Assembly (NCBI GenBank): GCA_025618425.1
Contig: CM046838.1
Span: 21,608,211-21,672,210, forward strand
From: Heliocidaris tuberculata
Taxonomy: Eukaryota > Echinodermata > Echinoidea > Camarodonta > Echinometridae
DNA length: 64,000 nt
Direction of reading: 5' to 3'
Made by a program: the position numbers and the translations under genes. This document shows, in pieces, positions 26,501 to 39,800 of the stretch (position 1 is the first letter of the stretch; each line of letters begins with the position of its first letter). A model generated the notes under the pieces. It was not told the origin of the DNA. It made no database searches and saw only the letters and a program-made list of their open reading frames with translations.

Positions 26501-29500
26501 GTGTATCTAAAAGGCAACATATTGATAGTAGTACTATGCATGTGAAGAATATTCATATTCGCAAGAAACATGTTTGTAACTTAGAATTTATTACATTTGA
26601 ATTGATGTATTGACTTGTTTTTGTTCTTGTGTTTTAGCAGGTTTTAACCATTTTAAAACTTTCCATTTCTCACCTCGATGTTCAGCTCTATATTAGAGCA
26701 TTTGGAAAAAAATTTATAGGCCTCTTAAATAGTTATTACATTTTGACCAATTTGAAATAATTTTCTTGCTCTTTTTGTTCTGTTTTTTTCTCTCCAGGTT
26801 TTACCATTTTTAGCTCTAGGAGTCGGAGTGGACGATATGTTTCTCCTGGCACACACATCTACCTCATTACCCTCAGAAATTCCACTTCGGGTAAGTCATC
26901 CTCACTTGCTCCTTATTCTTGGCCTTATTTTACCCCCCCCCCCCTCCCCCATTGGCCCATTTCCACTGTATGATATGAATGTGTGTAATATTTAAGGAAT
27001 ATTTGATGATGACTATCTTATGTTGATGAGTCTGTTTGGTGTGTTGGATTGGTGTTTGGTTTGAAGTGCATAATGACAATTTTTGTGGTTCCTTCCCCCC
27101 CCCCCCCTCCAACAAGGTGGAATACTGTGGCAATAAAAGTCATACCTCTTCCTCTTAGACAGAGATAAATGAAGACAAGATCGAAATTTAGAATAGATAA
27201 AGATATACGGGTGGGGGTATTGTATATGAATGATTTTCTTCACTTTTCAGAAGGCTGAAAAGCAAAGTTTTAGAGCTTCATGTAAGTTGTGAGTGATATA
27301 TAAAATAGTAGACAAGTGACTTAACTTTGGTATAGTAATCTGAATTAAACCTACCAGCATTTCAAATATGTATGTAACTAGAGGATTATTGTTCATATTT
27401 TTGTGACATCTTTCTTACAAAACAATTGGAGAAAAGATTTTTTCACTCCAGTGAAAGTACATGCACCTTCTTTATTAATGGTTACAAGAAAGAGAAAGGG
27501 TTTATCTGCCGTCTAGTTCACTCCCATATATCATAGAAACCTATGAAACAGGGTCTGCAAAAGTACAAGAGGGAAAAAGATGGATTGATGTATGAGAAAA
27601 TGTCAGGAAAAGTTGCCCAAGAGAGGAATGGTAATTGGGAACTTAACCCCTAGAATTCTGCAGTAGATTTTCCAATGCCTCTGTTAAAGAAAGTGCAGCG
27701 ATATGAGAGGGAGCGGGTTAGCCATACTTGGTGTGATTTACGAGTGGGAGCCAGTCCTGCGTCTTAAGTATGGAATTAAAACCCTGTGATAAATCCAACT
27801 GCAGAGAGTTTTTTTTCTTCTTACCTTCTGCCTTTTTTTCCCCTTCGTAAGGCTCATGTTGGAGCAGTAAAAGTTCGAAACCTCTCTAAGAACGTGGCCC
27901 CCTTGAACTTCACGAATGAGGAAACTGAGAGAGAAAATAGAGGGAATCGGGTTTCGCCCCATTCCTGCTCTGTAAGAACGATGTGTGTGGCTCGAGGCTT
28001 ATGTCATGAATATGTCATGGATTGGTACAGCATTACAATGCTATTGTATACAGCTTGTGGTAGGGCTTTCTGAAGGGGAGGGGTGGGAAAATGGATATGA
28101 TGTGCTACTGTTGAAAAATGGAACATATGATTTGTTTCTCAGAGTAGGAGCCTAAAACTAGAATATTATTAAAGAGAAGGGTGTATAGGAGAAAGACTGA
28201 ATAGAGAAATCTTGGCAGTAAAATAAAGAAAACCTTGAGTGGTAGAATTAGGCTTATTATGAGGTGGTCAAGGTGTCTGACCAAAACTACCTTAACTCTT
28301 TCAAGACAATTGACCACATTTTGTGGTTTGGCTCAATAACTTTTGATTCAGAGCTCTAAAAAATATACCAGATGCATGAGTAGAAAGAGCAAAAATGTCT
28401 GCACAAGCTATGTCCATTTTTGTTGCGTGACAAAATTGCATTTGATGCCAGGAATTTTAAAGCTGAGAATAAGATTAAAAATCCTTAAATTGGCAACACA
28501 TTGAGATGACAAAATCATTGTTTTTTCATCGAAATTGGCAATTTTTTCAACTTTTCGACAAAATATGTAACCATGTATATTGTTTTCAAAGACATTACAC
28601 CTTATTAGAACCATGTAGCACTAAAAGAAAAATATTATTGTTGCCAATTTGAAGAACAAAATGTGATCAATTTAGCCTTTAAATAATTCCTGTCCTGAAA
28701 GGGTTAAATGAATTGATTTGTATTTCATCCCCCAAAACCCAATTTAGAAATGAAAAAAAAAAAGGAGAGAGGATTTTACTTGGAGGTCCTTTGATGAAAG
28801 TTCTTGACCCTCTGTCACCAGTTTGGTTTAGAGAGGGAAAGCTGCTCCTTTAGAATGTGGGTTTACTTCAAGTTCATTCGGCATAGAAAAAGTGAAAGTG
28901 AGGGAGTGTTCACACAACTGGTATTTATCGGTTAAGTTTGATTGTGTTTTTAATGTAAGTCTTTGTGTGATAATTCTTATGATCTTCATCAATTTTATGA
29001 TTACTGTTTTACCCATTGCCTACGGGAACTGGATGTTTTCTGTATTAAGCTTATGGGAATGACAAAATTCAGTAGTTCAAGGCACTTTACCATGGTGAGC
29101 TTCGTGCATGCTGCATCATTAGCTAGTGAATGATGGCAGTCAAAATGGGGGTTGTGCACCACAGACACAAGATCTCTGAGGTTGTGGGAACAGGATGGTC
29201 CTAGGCTTCTATCTTTCAAGTCTTGAGTGCTGGTTGTGGTGTGTTCAACCGACAAGTTTTTCTTTGCTGTGGTTTCTTGGTTAGGAAGTGGATCTTGGTT
29301 GGTTTTTAATGGGTTGATTTGTACTTCATCCCCAATGTCCTCATCATGTTGATGGCATCAGTGGCCTTGATGTCAAATTATTCTTGATGTGACATTATTC
29401 TTCATGTCACAATATTCATCTTAAGTTACATTCACATGATGGGAGCTAAACTTTAAGTTTCACTTGTAGTTTCAAAACTTTTAAGTTTACTTGTAGTTAT

Positions 29501-32500
29501 CTTGTAGTTTCAGACCGTATGAACGGACTTGTAGTTTACTTGTAGTTCTAGAACCACAAGCGAGCTTGTGGTTAAGGCCGAAACCACGAGCAGTGGGTGG
29601 TCCTCCGTCGCAGTTTCAGACCATGTGAACGGAATAAAGTTTCGCAAGCTTGTAGTTAGCGATGACCTCGCTGTTCATGTTAAACTTCAGGATCAGTATG
29701 TGTACTGTACACGCATTCGGTAGTATGATCTACTTCTGGGGTTAACTACAATGATCGCTCGGCTTGTAGTTTCAGCTTATTGTTTCAGGCTCGTGTGAAC
29801 CCTTGTTGCGGTTAGGGAGTTGTGGTTTCATTAACTTAAAGTTTCGCTAACTTGAAACCACAAGTCCCGTATGAACGTAGCTTTAGATAAAAGTGGCTAC
29901 TGAACTAATTACCATAATTACTATTTTGCTGATATCAATCTTCAAGATGTGGTGATTGTGTAGGATTGCTTTCATAATGACCTATTGGTCTACATCATGT
30001 ATGTAGATGAGAAAAGGTGTTGATAACTTTGATGAGTAGAAAAATAATTGGAATGATTTTTTAAAAAGAATATTGGAGAGAATGTAAAAGGATCGTTTGA
30101 ACAACACAAAGATATAGGCTAAAGGAACTCAAAACTACATAAGAAGTGGAGGGAGAGGAAGAGGGAAGAGAGAGTGAAAGAAAGAAATAAATAAATAGAG
30201 AGAGAAAGAGGGAGAAAATAGAATTGCAGGCTTATTTTGACCTTTTGACCTGTGTGTCTTTCATGCTATGTTCTGGTTCTCCTGGGGCGTTGGGATTCAA
30301 GCAGAGGCTAAAATGGAATCAAGCTGGTTGCTGTGACGACCCAGCCCAGCTGCTAGCACTCCATTTCATTATCCTCATCTCTAGTTCCTCCTCTTACTTC
30401 TTCCCATCCTTTCTATCCCATTTTGTATGTTTCCAATCCTGCCTTCATATTTCCGTTGACATTCTTTCCTTCATCTCCTCTTCTCTCTGTCTCATTCTAT
30501 CTTACAACATTTATATACCATATATTTCACACCTTTGTTCTTCTCTCCATCCATTTTATCTTGTCCTTGTAATATTATGAAGAAATGATAGATCTTTCAA
30601 AGTTTCGTCCTCTTAACCCTTTTTCGATCCTTGCCTGTCTCCATCCTTGTCTTCCAGGCACTGTGTTTCTGTCCATTTTCCCCTCATTCTCTCTTCTTTC
30701 TTTTCTCGTTCATCTTATTCTTGCACCCTCCATTCAAGAGTATGCCTCTTTCTGTCTTATCTACACCCTCATCCCATGCTCTTAGTCCTCTTACTAAACA
30801 CTGAAGCTCTATTGAATTCTCCATCCATCCCTCCCTCCCCCTTCGCTCACTTGCATTCTTTACTCAGCTGAGTATACTTCATTTTTCTAGTTCCTCCCCA
30901 TGTGGAGTAGAGAGATTGCCTGCACAGTATGATTCTTTTCTCAAAGTCTAGACTCGTAAAAGGGCTTCCTTATATGAGATAAAACTTATAGCGGACAATA
31001 AGTAAAATGCTAGCTAGTGCTGCTTTACGGTAATTGTCAAAAATGTGACTGCAATGAAAGGATGTTCACCTGTAGACATTTACTATTCAGCAGACAAGCA
31101 TGCATATGGAGTAACATAGTTTGTAATTTAATTGGTATGAACGTTAGTAAAGAATATTAAATTTGATTAGAATTGAATATTTCTTCACAAAAAATTTGCA
31201 GAGTTCAGTATGAACAAACATTTCTTTTTTTTTTTCTTAGTGAAGGTTATGCCGAGTTCCCATCATGGTATATAACTTGTGGTGTAGGCCAGATGAAAGA
31301 GTATTGTGATGAGGGTTATGTGTTTATACCAAGAGATAAACACAATCTGCAGAAAAATAAACCTGAAGCAAGAACAAATTCTTTGGACTGCAGATTAGAT
31401 AGTGCTTGCAAGGACGAATACAGCCATCCTTCAGTGTCTGCCTCTACCATCTTGTTCTTCTCTTCTCTTTCCTCCCTCCCCCCCCCCCCTCAGTCTCTCA
31501 ATATTTCAAACAATCTATAAAAAAAAGAATTCACTTTTAAGTTTCAACCGTAAATAAAATGCATTCAGCAATGGGGATTTTACTGATTTGAATATTCAAG
31601 CTTTATAACATTTGCATCTTAAGACAGTTTGGCACACAATCAGCACATCTTTTGAGTTGAAATTCAAAATAAATTTCATAATTTCAAGCCTTCTGAATTT
31701 CATTCATAGGATAGGTTTGATTCATAACAACACACATGGTTCTAAAGCTCAACAATTTAGTGTTGCTCTAATTCTATAGACTATAGCACTTGCTGCTGAA
31801 AGATGGTATTTTCACATAACTACTCGAAACCAATTTACCCAGCTATTCATTCTTTGTGTGAATTTTTCTTGTCAGGGAGGGAGAAAGAAGGAGGCTTAAA
31901 AAAGGAGTGAGGATGGGTGATAGTTCTTATTTTGTATGACAGTCTGCTTGTTTGCTTACTGTGCTCTTTCATACCTTACTGATCTCCACCCTAAACTGAA
32001 AATTTGCTGTACTGAATCTCCAAATTGAGGCATCTTTCAGCAGAGAAAAAATTCAGCCTTACTACTCTGAACTGAACCGCTGTTATAATTAGTTGTTCAT
32101 TTGATATGTTTACTAATTTTTTTCCAATATCCATCTTCAATTTATTCAAAAACAAAGAGCATCATCTCTTCTGCAAATAATTTGTTCCGTCTTTTGTTGC
32201 AGAGAGACGCCAGCAATTGCGACTTTGGAAAGAGGCCTACATGCTTGTTATTAGTTATTATATTTGGAGTAATGGTAGTACACTGTATGTCATTCTGTTT
32301 GAAACTTTTTGGGCTGCTAAAACTTTGAGAAATAGCAATATTTAATAGATTGTCCTAGACCTTTTCAAGTGGATTGCTGCCAGTCATCAGATGCCTCAAT
32401 AAATATGTGCTGGAGACCTTCATTGTTTAGCTTGCACTGCATAATACCATCTCATTACATGTCTTGACCATTCTAGTGATGGGGATTTTTTTTATTTTTT

Positions 32501-35500
32501 ATAGAATTGTGAAAATAATGGGAGTTTTGAGTAAAAGAATGTGTGGTGCTTGAAAAAGGCAGGGAACATGAATGAAGCAAGTGGAGTGGGAATAGGAACT
32601 GACCATTAGGGGGAAAAGTCTTCAAGTGGTCACTTTGAGATCCGGAAGTGCTCTGTCATTAGAACAACATGTGTGGGGTTTATCACATATCTGGATGATA
32701 GCTGACAGGTTGAAGTAGGCAGGGGTATGAGGGACCCAGGTAAGGGGTGGGGTTGGTTGTCAGTGGAACATGTAGGAGGTGGGGGGCTCCTTATGTGGGG
32801 TTTATGTCTGGCAGACCTGTTGAAGTTGCAATTGGTGTGAGAGGTAGACAGTGGTCCTCATTGGAGCACCATGCTTCAGGGTTTATTACCTTTCTGGATA
32901 TTTGACAGGCTGAAATAGGCAGGGGTTATACTTGGGAGTGGGGGAGGGGCTGAATGCTGTTGTAGAGTAATAAGAAGGAAACATGGTGGGTGTGAATGAT
33001 GGACGAATGTCACCATTTGAAACACTGTTTTGTGGGTTTATCATCTGTCTTGATATTCAGAAGTGGTGTACTCCCTTGCTCAAAAACTGAAATTAGAATA
33101 GAAAAGGGATTGAGAAAGCAAACCCGTTTCTATTATTTCATTGACATGTATTGTCAGAATTATATTCTCAGTATCATGGAATCTCTGTTACTGCTGTAAT
33201 GCTTTTAAACGTTTCACATTGAACATTCAACATGAATCTGAAACTAAACACAAGATAATCAACTTGCAAGTCTAGAAACTGAGACATCTTTCATCGCTGA
33301 TCTCCCACCAATGATCCTTATCATAATTTGTAGCATATGAGGGGAAGATCTGATTTCCCTGGTCATCGTTTATCCTAATCGTCTTTCCCCTCTTTTACCC
33401 TCCCGATGATCTCCCTTGTCTGTTGTTCCCTCAAGCACATCCTCCTGAACCTCAGCCATCATGAGGACATGATGTAAGACTGTCTGAAGAATGCAGGATG
33501 GGGAAGGGGTGAACCCTGCAAAAGATTCATCCCCACAAGAAACATTGAAAACGTATTATAAAGGAAAGTTGAAATGTGAAGAAACTGGAATAACTTTCCA
33601 TGGTAATCTGTATGACTTTCTATACAGTCCACTCTTTATAATATCGTCTGTTTGAGAGCCAGAAGGGCATTAATGTTAACAACTGTATGAGTTTACGTCC
33701 TTCCGGCTCTCTGTAAACAATGAATATTTTCTTGATCTGTTCAGCCAGAAGGGTGTTAACTCTGTGTATAATTGTATGAATTAGTGCTCTTTTATTAGAA
33801 TTTGAATTGACAATATGAAATTAATGGCTATTTAAAAAATTTAATTTTGCAAATTGCAAGTCTCATCTGCCTTTGAATTCTGTTTGAAGATAAGCCCCTG
33901 TACGTGGCCCCTCGAACAATATTGCATACACAGGTGGAAGGCCAAAAATTTGATTTGAAATTGGCAAGAGTGAAGACAGTGTGATGCGGTTTACTCTTCG
34001 TTTTGTTTTGGTTTCTGTGATGAAGAAACTAGCATCTTGGTGATGAACTCAAAATGAACCTACATTTTATCCCTCGAGTTCTCTCCCCAGCCTTGTAGTG
34101 CCATACAAAATCAACATTTCTTCAGACGGTTGAGAACAAAACAAAAAGACACATCAGCTATGAGTCACATGATTACCACCCATCCCCTTGATGTTACAAT
34201 GATGAGATCCAGATTAGCTGGATGACTTCTCAATATCTCTCTTTTCTTTTTAAAGCTGGGGGGGGGGGGGGGGGTGGTGGTGTGGAGATGCCTGGTCTGT
34301 TTAACCCTTTCAGGACAGGAATTATTTCAGGGCTAAATTGATCACATTTTGTTCTTCAAATTGGCAACAATAATATTTTTCTTTTAGTACTACAAGATTG
34401 TAATAAGGGGTAATGTCTTTGAAAACAATATACATGGTTAAAAGAATTGGCGAAAAGTTGAAAAAGTTGCCAATTTTGATAAAAAACAATGATTTTGAAC
34501 CTCTCAATGTGTTGCCAATTTAAGGATTTTAAATCTTATTCTCCTTTTTAAAATTCCTGATCAAACGCAATATGGTCATGTAACAAAAATGGACACAGTG
34601 AGTGCAGACTCTATCTACTCATGCATTTGGTATAATTTTTAGAGCTCTTAATCAAAAGTTATTAAGCCAAACCACAAAATGTGGTCAATTGTCTTGAAAG
34701 GGTTAAAGAGGTGAAACAGCTTTGAGAATGAAAGAAAATCAAGTGATCTCTGACTTGACTCCTCTAGATTATAGTGAAAATAGACTGAAAATTTGGTTAG
34801 ACATTCACTCAAAAATTACTCCTAAGCAAGTAGTCACTGATATGACTTGGGGGGGGGGGTGACAATAGAGTGGAAAATTTATTCCCCCTGTTTTTTTAAG
34901 AATGAACTTTTCTTGGGACTCCATCCAAATTTCTTTGGTGTAGCCTAATTATTTTCTCATATTTTATCAGAGATTTTTAAAACTACGTCACTAGATGTCT
35001 CCCTTAATTTGGGGGGGGGGGGGTGGAGGTACAAAGGTTTTCTTGATTCACATATTTTGTTTGATATTGTACTACTTGTAGGGATATCTTGCTGCAATGA
35101 AAAATTCTAAATTATCTACTTTTTCAATCGTGAAATATTTGAAACTAGGACGATTCTCTCCCCACACCTCTCCCTCTCTGTCTGGAGGAAGAATTGAAGG
35201 GGGCCCATGGAAGTAATGTCTTAAATCAAGATTGACAGATATTTGAAAGGATGAGGAAATTGCACATGAAATGTGGCCTGTTTTCAGGGGACTTGGAAAG
35301 GAAGGGGGAAGAGGCTATGCCTTGGCACACTTTACACAATGAATATCTCCTTTGATGAATCTTCTCTGAAAATTGGTGATTGACAGTATGACATGTTAAC
35401 TTGTGTTACAGACTTGAACAAAATGTTGTCCAGATTTGAAACTGGCCAGGTTTGAGCCAATTATCTCTCAAAGACTTGGCATCACTATACATTTGTGAGA

Positions 35501-36756
35501 TGTTTGTGCTTTTTTGCTTAATATTGGACTATCGATCTTTAAGGAAATTTGTAAAAACACTTCTTCAGAGGGATGAAGATAAGACGTATACATGAAAATT
35601 CATGTGAAGGGGAGTATTCCATATCTTGACTCGTCCAAAGAAAAGCATGTTATCCTGGTCTCAATTTCACCAAATCTTTTGCAGCAATTATTGCAATCTG
35701 GATGGAAGAAGTTTCTCTTTGGCCATACCATTATCATGGGTTGACTATGGAGCATTGTTGGCAACATGTGTTCAGCACCATGTGTGTTTCTGGAGGTAGT
35801 TGATCATGGGCTGAAACCACAAATCTATTCAGAAATCCCTTGTCATAGACATGTGTGAAGAAGATGCCTGAAGTGCGGAGGATAATGATGATGTTTAGAA
35901 ACCCTTCTGAATGTCATTTTCCGATGTTTTGTTGAATGCCACTCCAAAGTCATATTCTGGGCCCTGTTTCATAAAACTTGTTATAAATAACTAACTACCT
36001 GATTTCTATGACAGATTTGCTCTCAGATTCAAGAATTTCAGTAGCTTATAACAATTATAACTTGTAATTGATAAGAAGTTTTATGAAATGGGGGTCCAGA
36101 TCTTTTAAAAGTTTTATGCCATCACATCCTAACATATACCTTTTCATAATGCTATGTTGAATCATCATTTTTGTTGGAGAATACTTTATTTTGAAGTTTA
36201 AATTAGTAATGTTTAATCAGCCCTCACAATCTTTGAGATTTTATCCCTCTTTCAAATCAGGTCCTGATCACTGTTTACTGTTATATTTAAATCCTACAAG
36301 GTGTGGGGTTTTTTTTGCCAATGATAGTGACATTGTCAGGTTTTTTGGTCTTGGCACATCACTCCTACAATATATGCCACTGACTTTTCATTTGGCATCT
36401 CTATATCATGTGATTCCTGACAGAAGTTTACTTCATTTCTATCTGTGGATCCATGGTATGACATTATGGTGAAGGACTGACTTTACTGTAATTATCCTGA
36501 AGCTCCCTTCATTGACCATCTGACCTTCCACACTGTGAATCTTCAAATTGCTGTTTTCTTTGAATTGTAACCAGTGTCTTCACAGGGCATTATCTTCTTT
36601 GTCCAACACCCTTTTCTTTGGGTTTGTGTTTGGTCAGCCATGGTGCGGGTCTGCTTTCTCCCTGCCTCTCTCTTTCTCTATCTCTCTTTCTCTGGTTGAC
36701 CAAGTATCAATAATATTTGCAGGATATGGGGATGGCTGTGTGTGAGTCTATGGACT

Positions 36757-36809
<53 letters not shown>

Positions 36810-39800
36810 CAAGAGAGTAGTGAGGCAGAGGTGAGCTTGTGTGGGCCATTTCCCACAATGCAGTGGTGCAGCCTTCTAGCCAGCGCTTGGGTGGTCCCGC
36901 TGCATAGTCCGCATTCCAAACCTCCTATGTGACAGCTCTCTTTCTATCTCTCTCTCTCTCTCTTCTCCGTTATTCCTATGCTTGTGTCAAAGAAAACAAA
37001 ATGGTAGAGGTAGAAAACACCTCCTTTCTTTCTATCTGTGTACAATAAACGTTTTCTGACTTGTCCATCCATTAGATTAGTTTGCCCTGATTTCACCTAT
37101 TATATGTAATCAAATCTGGGTCTTCCACGAAAACCCATTTGCAAGTTGGTTTGATCAAGGAGGTACTACCTCCTTGGTTAGATATAAAATGTTTTTTATC
37201 TTTGTACCATTTTTTTTTTTTACTGTGATATCTATTTTTCATATGCATTTCCATGTCCCTTGAACCAAATCATGAGCTGCATGTAGAAATGTTCGGTAGA
37301 GAGGTTACTGTATTTGTAAGAAAGGAGTTTTGTTGACCTATTACTTAATTAACAAGCCGAAAGATGAAGAGATATTGGAGGATGCAATAAAAGGGGAATG
37401 TGAGGCAGATAGTGAGAGTTCTTCAAGCTAAACTACATAAACAGTCAATGTCTTGTGACATCAGTACCCTGTCAGTTTATTTGCCTAGCTGGCAGAAAGT
37501 CTTTGTAAAGTGTAGTTGCCTTTCTCTTATGGTAGGTAGCCAAGATGTGTTCAGTGTGGAACATTCATCTGATGTATATTTTCCAGCCGTTTTGTGATCT
37601 AGATTGGTTACAGGCTCATAAATGCGATACTGTTTTCTAGCTTAGCAATTGAGCAAACAAGCTTTTTAAAGTGAGGATTAATAAAAAAAGATATGATATT
37701 TAGAGAGCATTTTCATCCTTTTGTCAACATTACTGAAATTGATATCTTCTGTTACACTTGTGAAGGCCGTCGGTGCTCTACCAAAGAAAGTCAGTTTCCT
37801 CGAAAGGATGATATCAACACTAGTGAAACACATGGATCACTAGATTTTAATTTTTTTTTCTCATTTGAATAGTTACATGTAAGTTGATCCTGAAACTCCT
37901 GCATCTACTTTACATCTTTAGTATGCTATTTCAGATTTCTCTTATAATATCTCTGTCTTCCCTTATCTGGCAAGGCTCTTTTACTTCCCTCATATCTACT
38001 CTGATCATTTTGAGTCCACAAAGGAGTTCATGACATTCTAAATCATTTCCCTTTACCTTTCGCTTCTTTTCTTCCTATTCCAAATTCCCCAACCTGTTCA
38101 GTCAGAGTAAGAAAGTCACGTTTCTGTTCCCCTCACCCTTTGGAGTTAGGGAGCCCGGGTGACAGCTAGATGGCCAGGTTTTCCATTCTAGCCTAATTTA
38201 CTGTTCCCGTTCCTGTTGGCCCACTCCCCTGGTGTGATATATTGCATTTCGTCGGTGTGGAGCCAGAAGGGCGTTAACTCATATTCTTTAACACAGAGTT
38301 AAATGCCCTTCTGGCTCTCAACAGACAATGTCTTCCCCATCACACGTACAAACAAAACATGCTAAAGTCACATCACCTCCATAACTTCTATTCAGCCTAC
38401 TCACACAGACAACTACCGCGATCATTCCCCTCTCCATCTCCCTATTCGCTTCACTCCTTGCCCCGTACTGGAGTAGGCCAAATTTACGATTTGTTTATCA
38501 CCTTGTGCCTTTGGACCTATCCAAAAGCTGAAAGATTGTTCTGTTTATATCTGCGGTATGTCTGAAGATAAATATTTGCACCCCAACTCCAGATTCCTGA
38601 CTCCATGTTGTAGTTTTCCGCTCTTTCCCAGCACTATTCTGAGGCCTAAATTCCTAAAAGTGTTAATAAAAAAAGGAAGAGATAGGGGTACCCAGAGGTG
38701 AGATCTGGACCTAAACAAAAGGATGATATGACAATTTCTATGTTATTAATATGTGAACTAAACAAGGGTAATTTATCTTGCACATAGAGAAGCGAGGCAG
38801 CAATCGTATTTGCACTTCTCAGACATTAAAGACGTGAAATTGAAAATCACGTGATACAACTGGAATATTCTAGGAAATGATAGCTCTGCCAGAGTTTAGT
38901 AGGCCTCTATTGAGTTTTAAGCAGAAGTAACTTTTCTTCATAATTCCTCTTATTATTGTTAAGTTATGTTTTTGCATTGTATAACTCCATACTATGAAAA
39001 GTGCTTTTACTATTGTTTTTCAGTACAATATCCTCTCAGGTCGTGTCATGTATTACTGTATACGCTATATATTTCGCGGGGGTTTTATTTTCGCGAATTT
39101 CGCGAATCGCGAGTGGGTCGCGAATTTAACAACACGCCAAAATATTGCCAACATAAGAAGTCGGATGAAGTTTTGTTGTCTCCTGGTTAGAAATTCACCA
39201 CTTCGCTTTGCAAAAGTACATCATCACCGCTATTTGTAGATTTGAGAATTTTCCGACCACGAATTCAACCACTCGCGAAATAGTCTGGTTAGTCCTATTC
39301 GCGAAAATTTATGGCCGCGAAATTTATGGCTTATACAGTATTAGAAAGCCAAAAACCTTGTTTTGGAGAAATAGAATTCAGTGTCTTATGAGTATATTTG
39401 AAATGAAGTGACTAATTTCAGTTGCCTATAGAAGCATCTGGTAATTGGAGAATCAGGTTATGTAAATACATTCAGTATGCGAACCAAGTTTGTTTACAAT
39501 GAAGAGAATTTGACCATTAGTTACAGGGCCTACATGTAAATGGTTGTAGAACTCTGATGCTGTTCCATCATAGTCATACCTGGTACAAGAAGATGGCATC
39601 ATGGGAAGAAAGGTCTCCCCATCCCCTAACTGATGTTGGTTTGCCCTTGAGTCTGATGCCTTCCAAATTCACATGCTTGTTATTTCAGCCACAGCCCGTA
39701 ACTCTCCTTCCTTCATCCCCAGACCTCCTCATGTTTTATCTGCCAAGCCCCCCTTGTTTTTTATAGCCCTGATGATGTGGGTTGATGCTGGTGATGATGA

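Noticed and set aside
30224..30871. Overlapping open frames of 66-118 codons
   Set aside because: They fall in pyrimidine-rich low-complexity intron sequence and use biased Ser/Leu/Phe/Pro composition.
31240..31500. Possible cassette exon in intron 11 after a T-rich TTCTTAG
   Set aside because: The open frame has no good donor site and no similarity to Patched.
32202..32290. Possible exon after TTTTGTTGCAG in intron 11
   Set aside because: Good acceptor but no matching donor, and the frame does not extend the known protein.
34174..34182. TACCACCCA, a one-mismatch GLI-like site
   Set aside because: Single-mismatch matches are expected many times by chance in 64 kb, and the surroundings show no special composition.
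34322..34507. 61-codon antisense frame repeated almost identically at 50064-50249
   Set aside because: Both lie in copies of the same MITE; the frame is broken in copies 1 and 3 and resembles no known protein.
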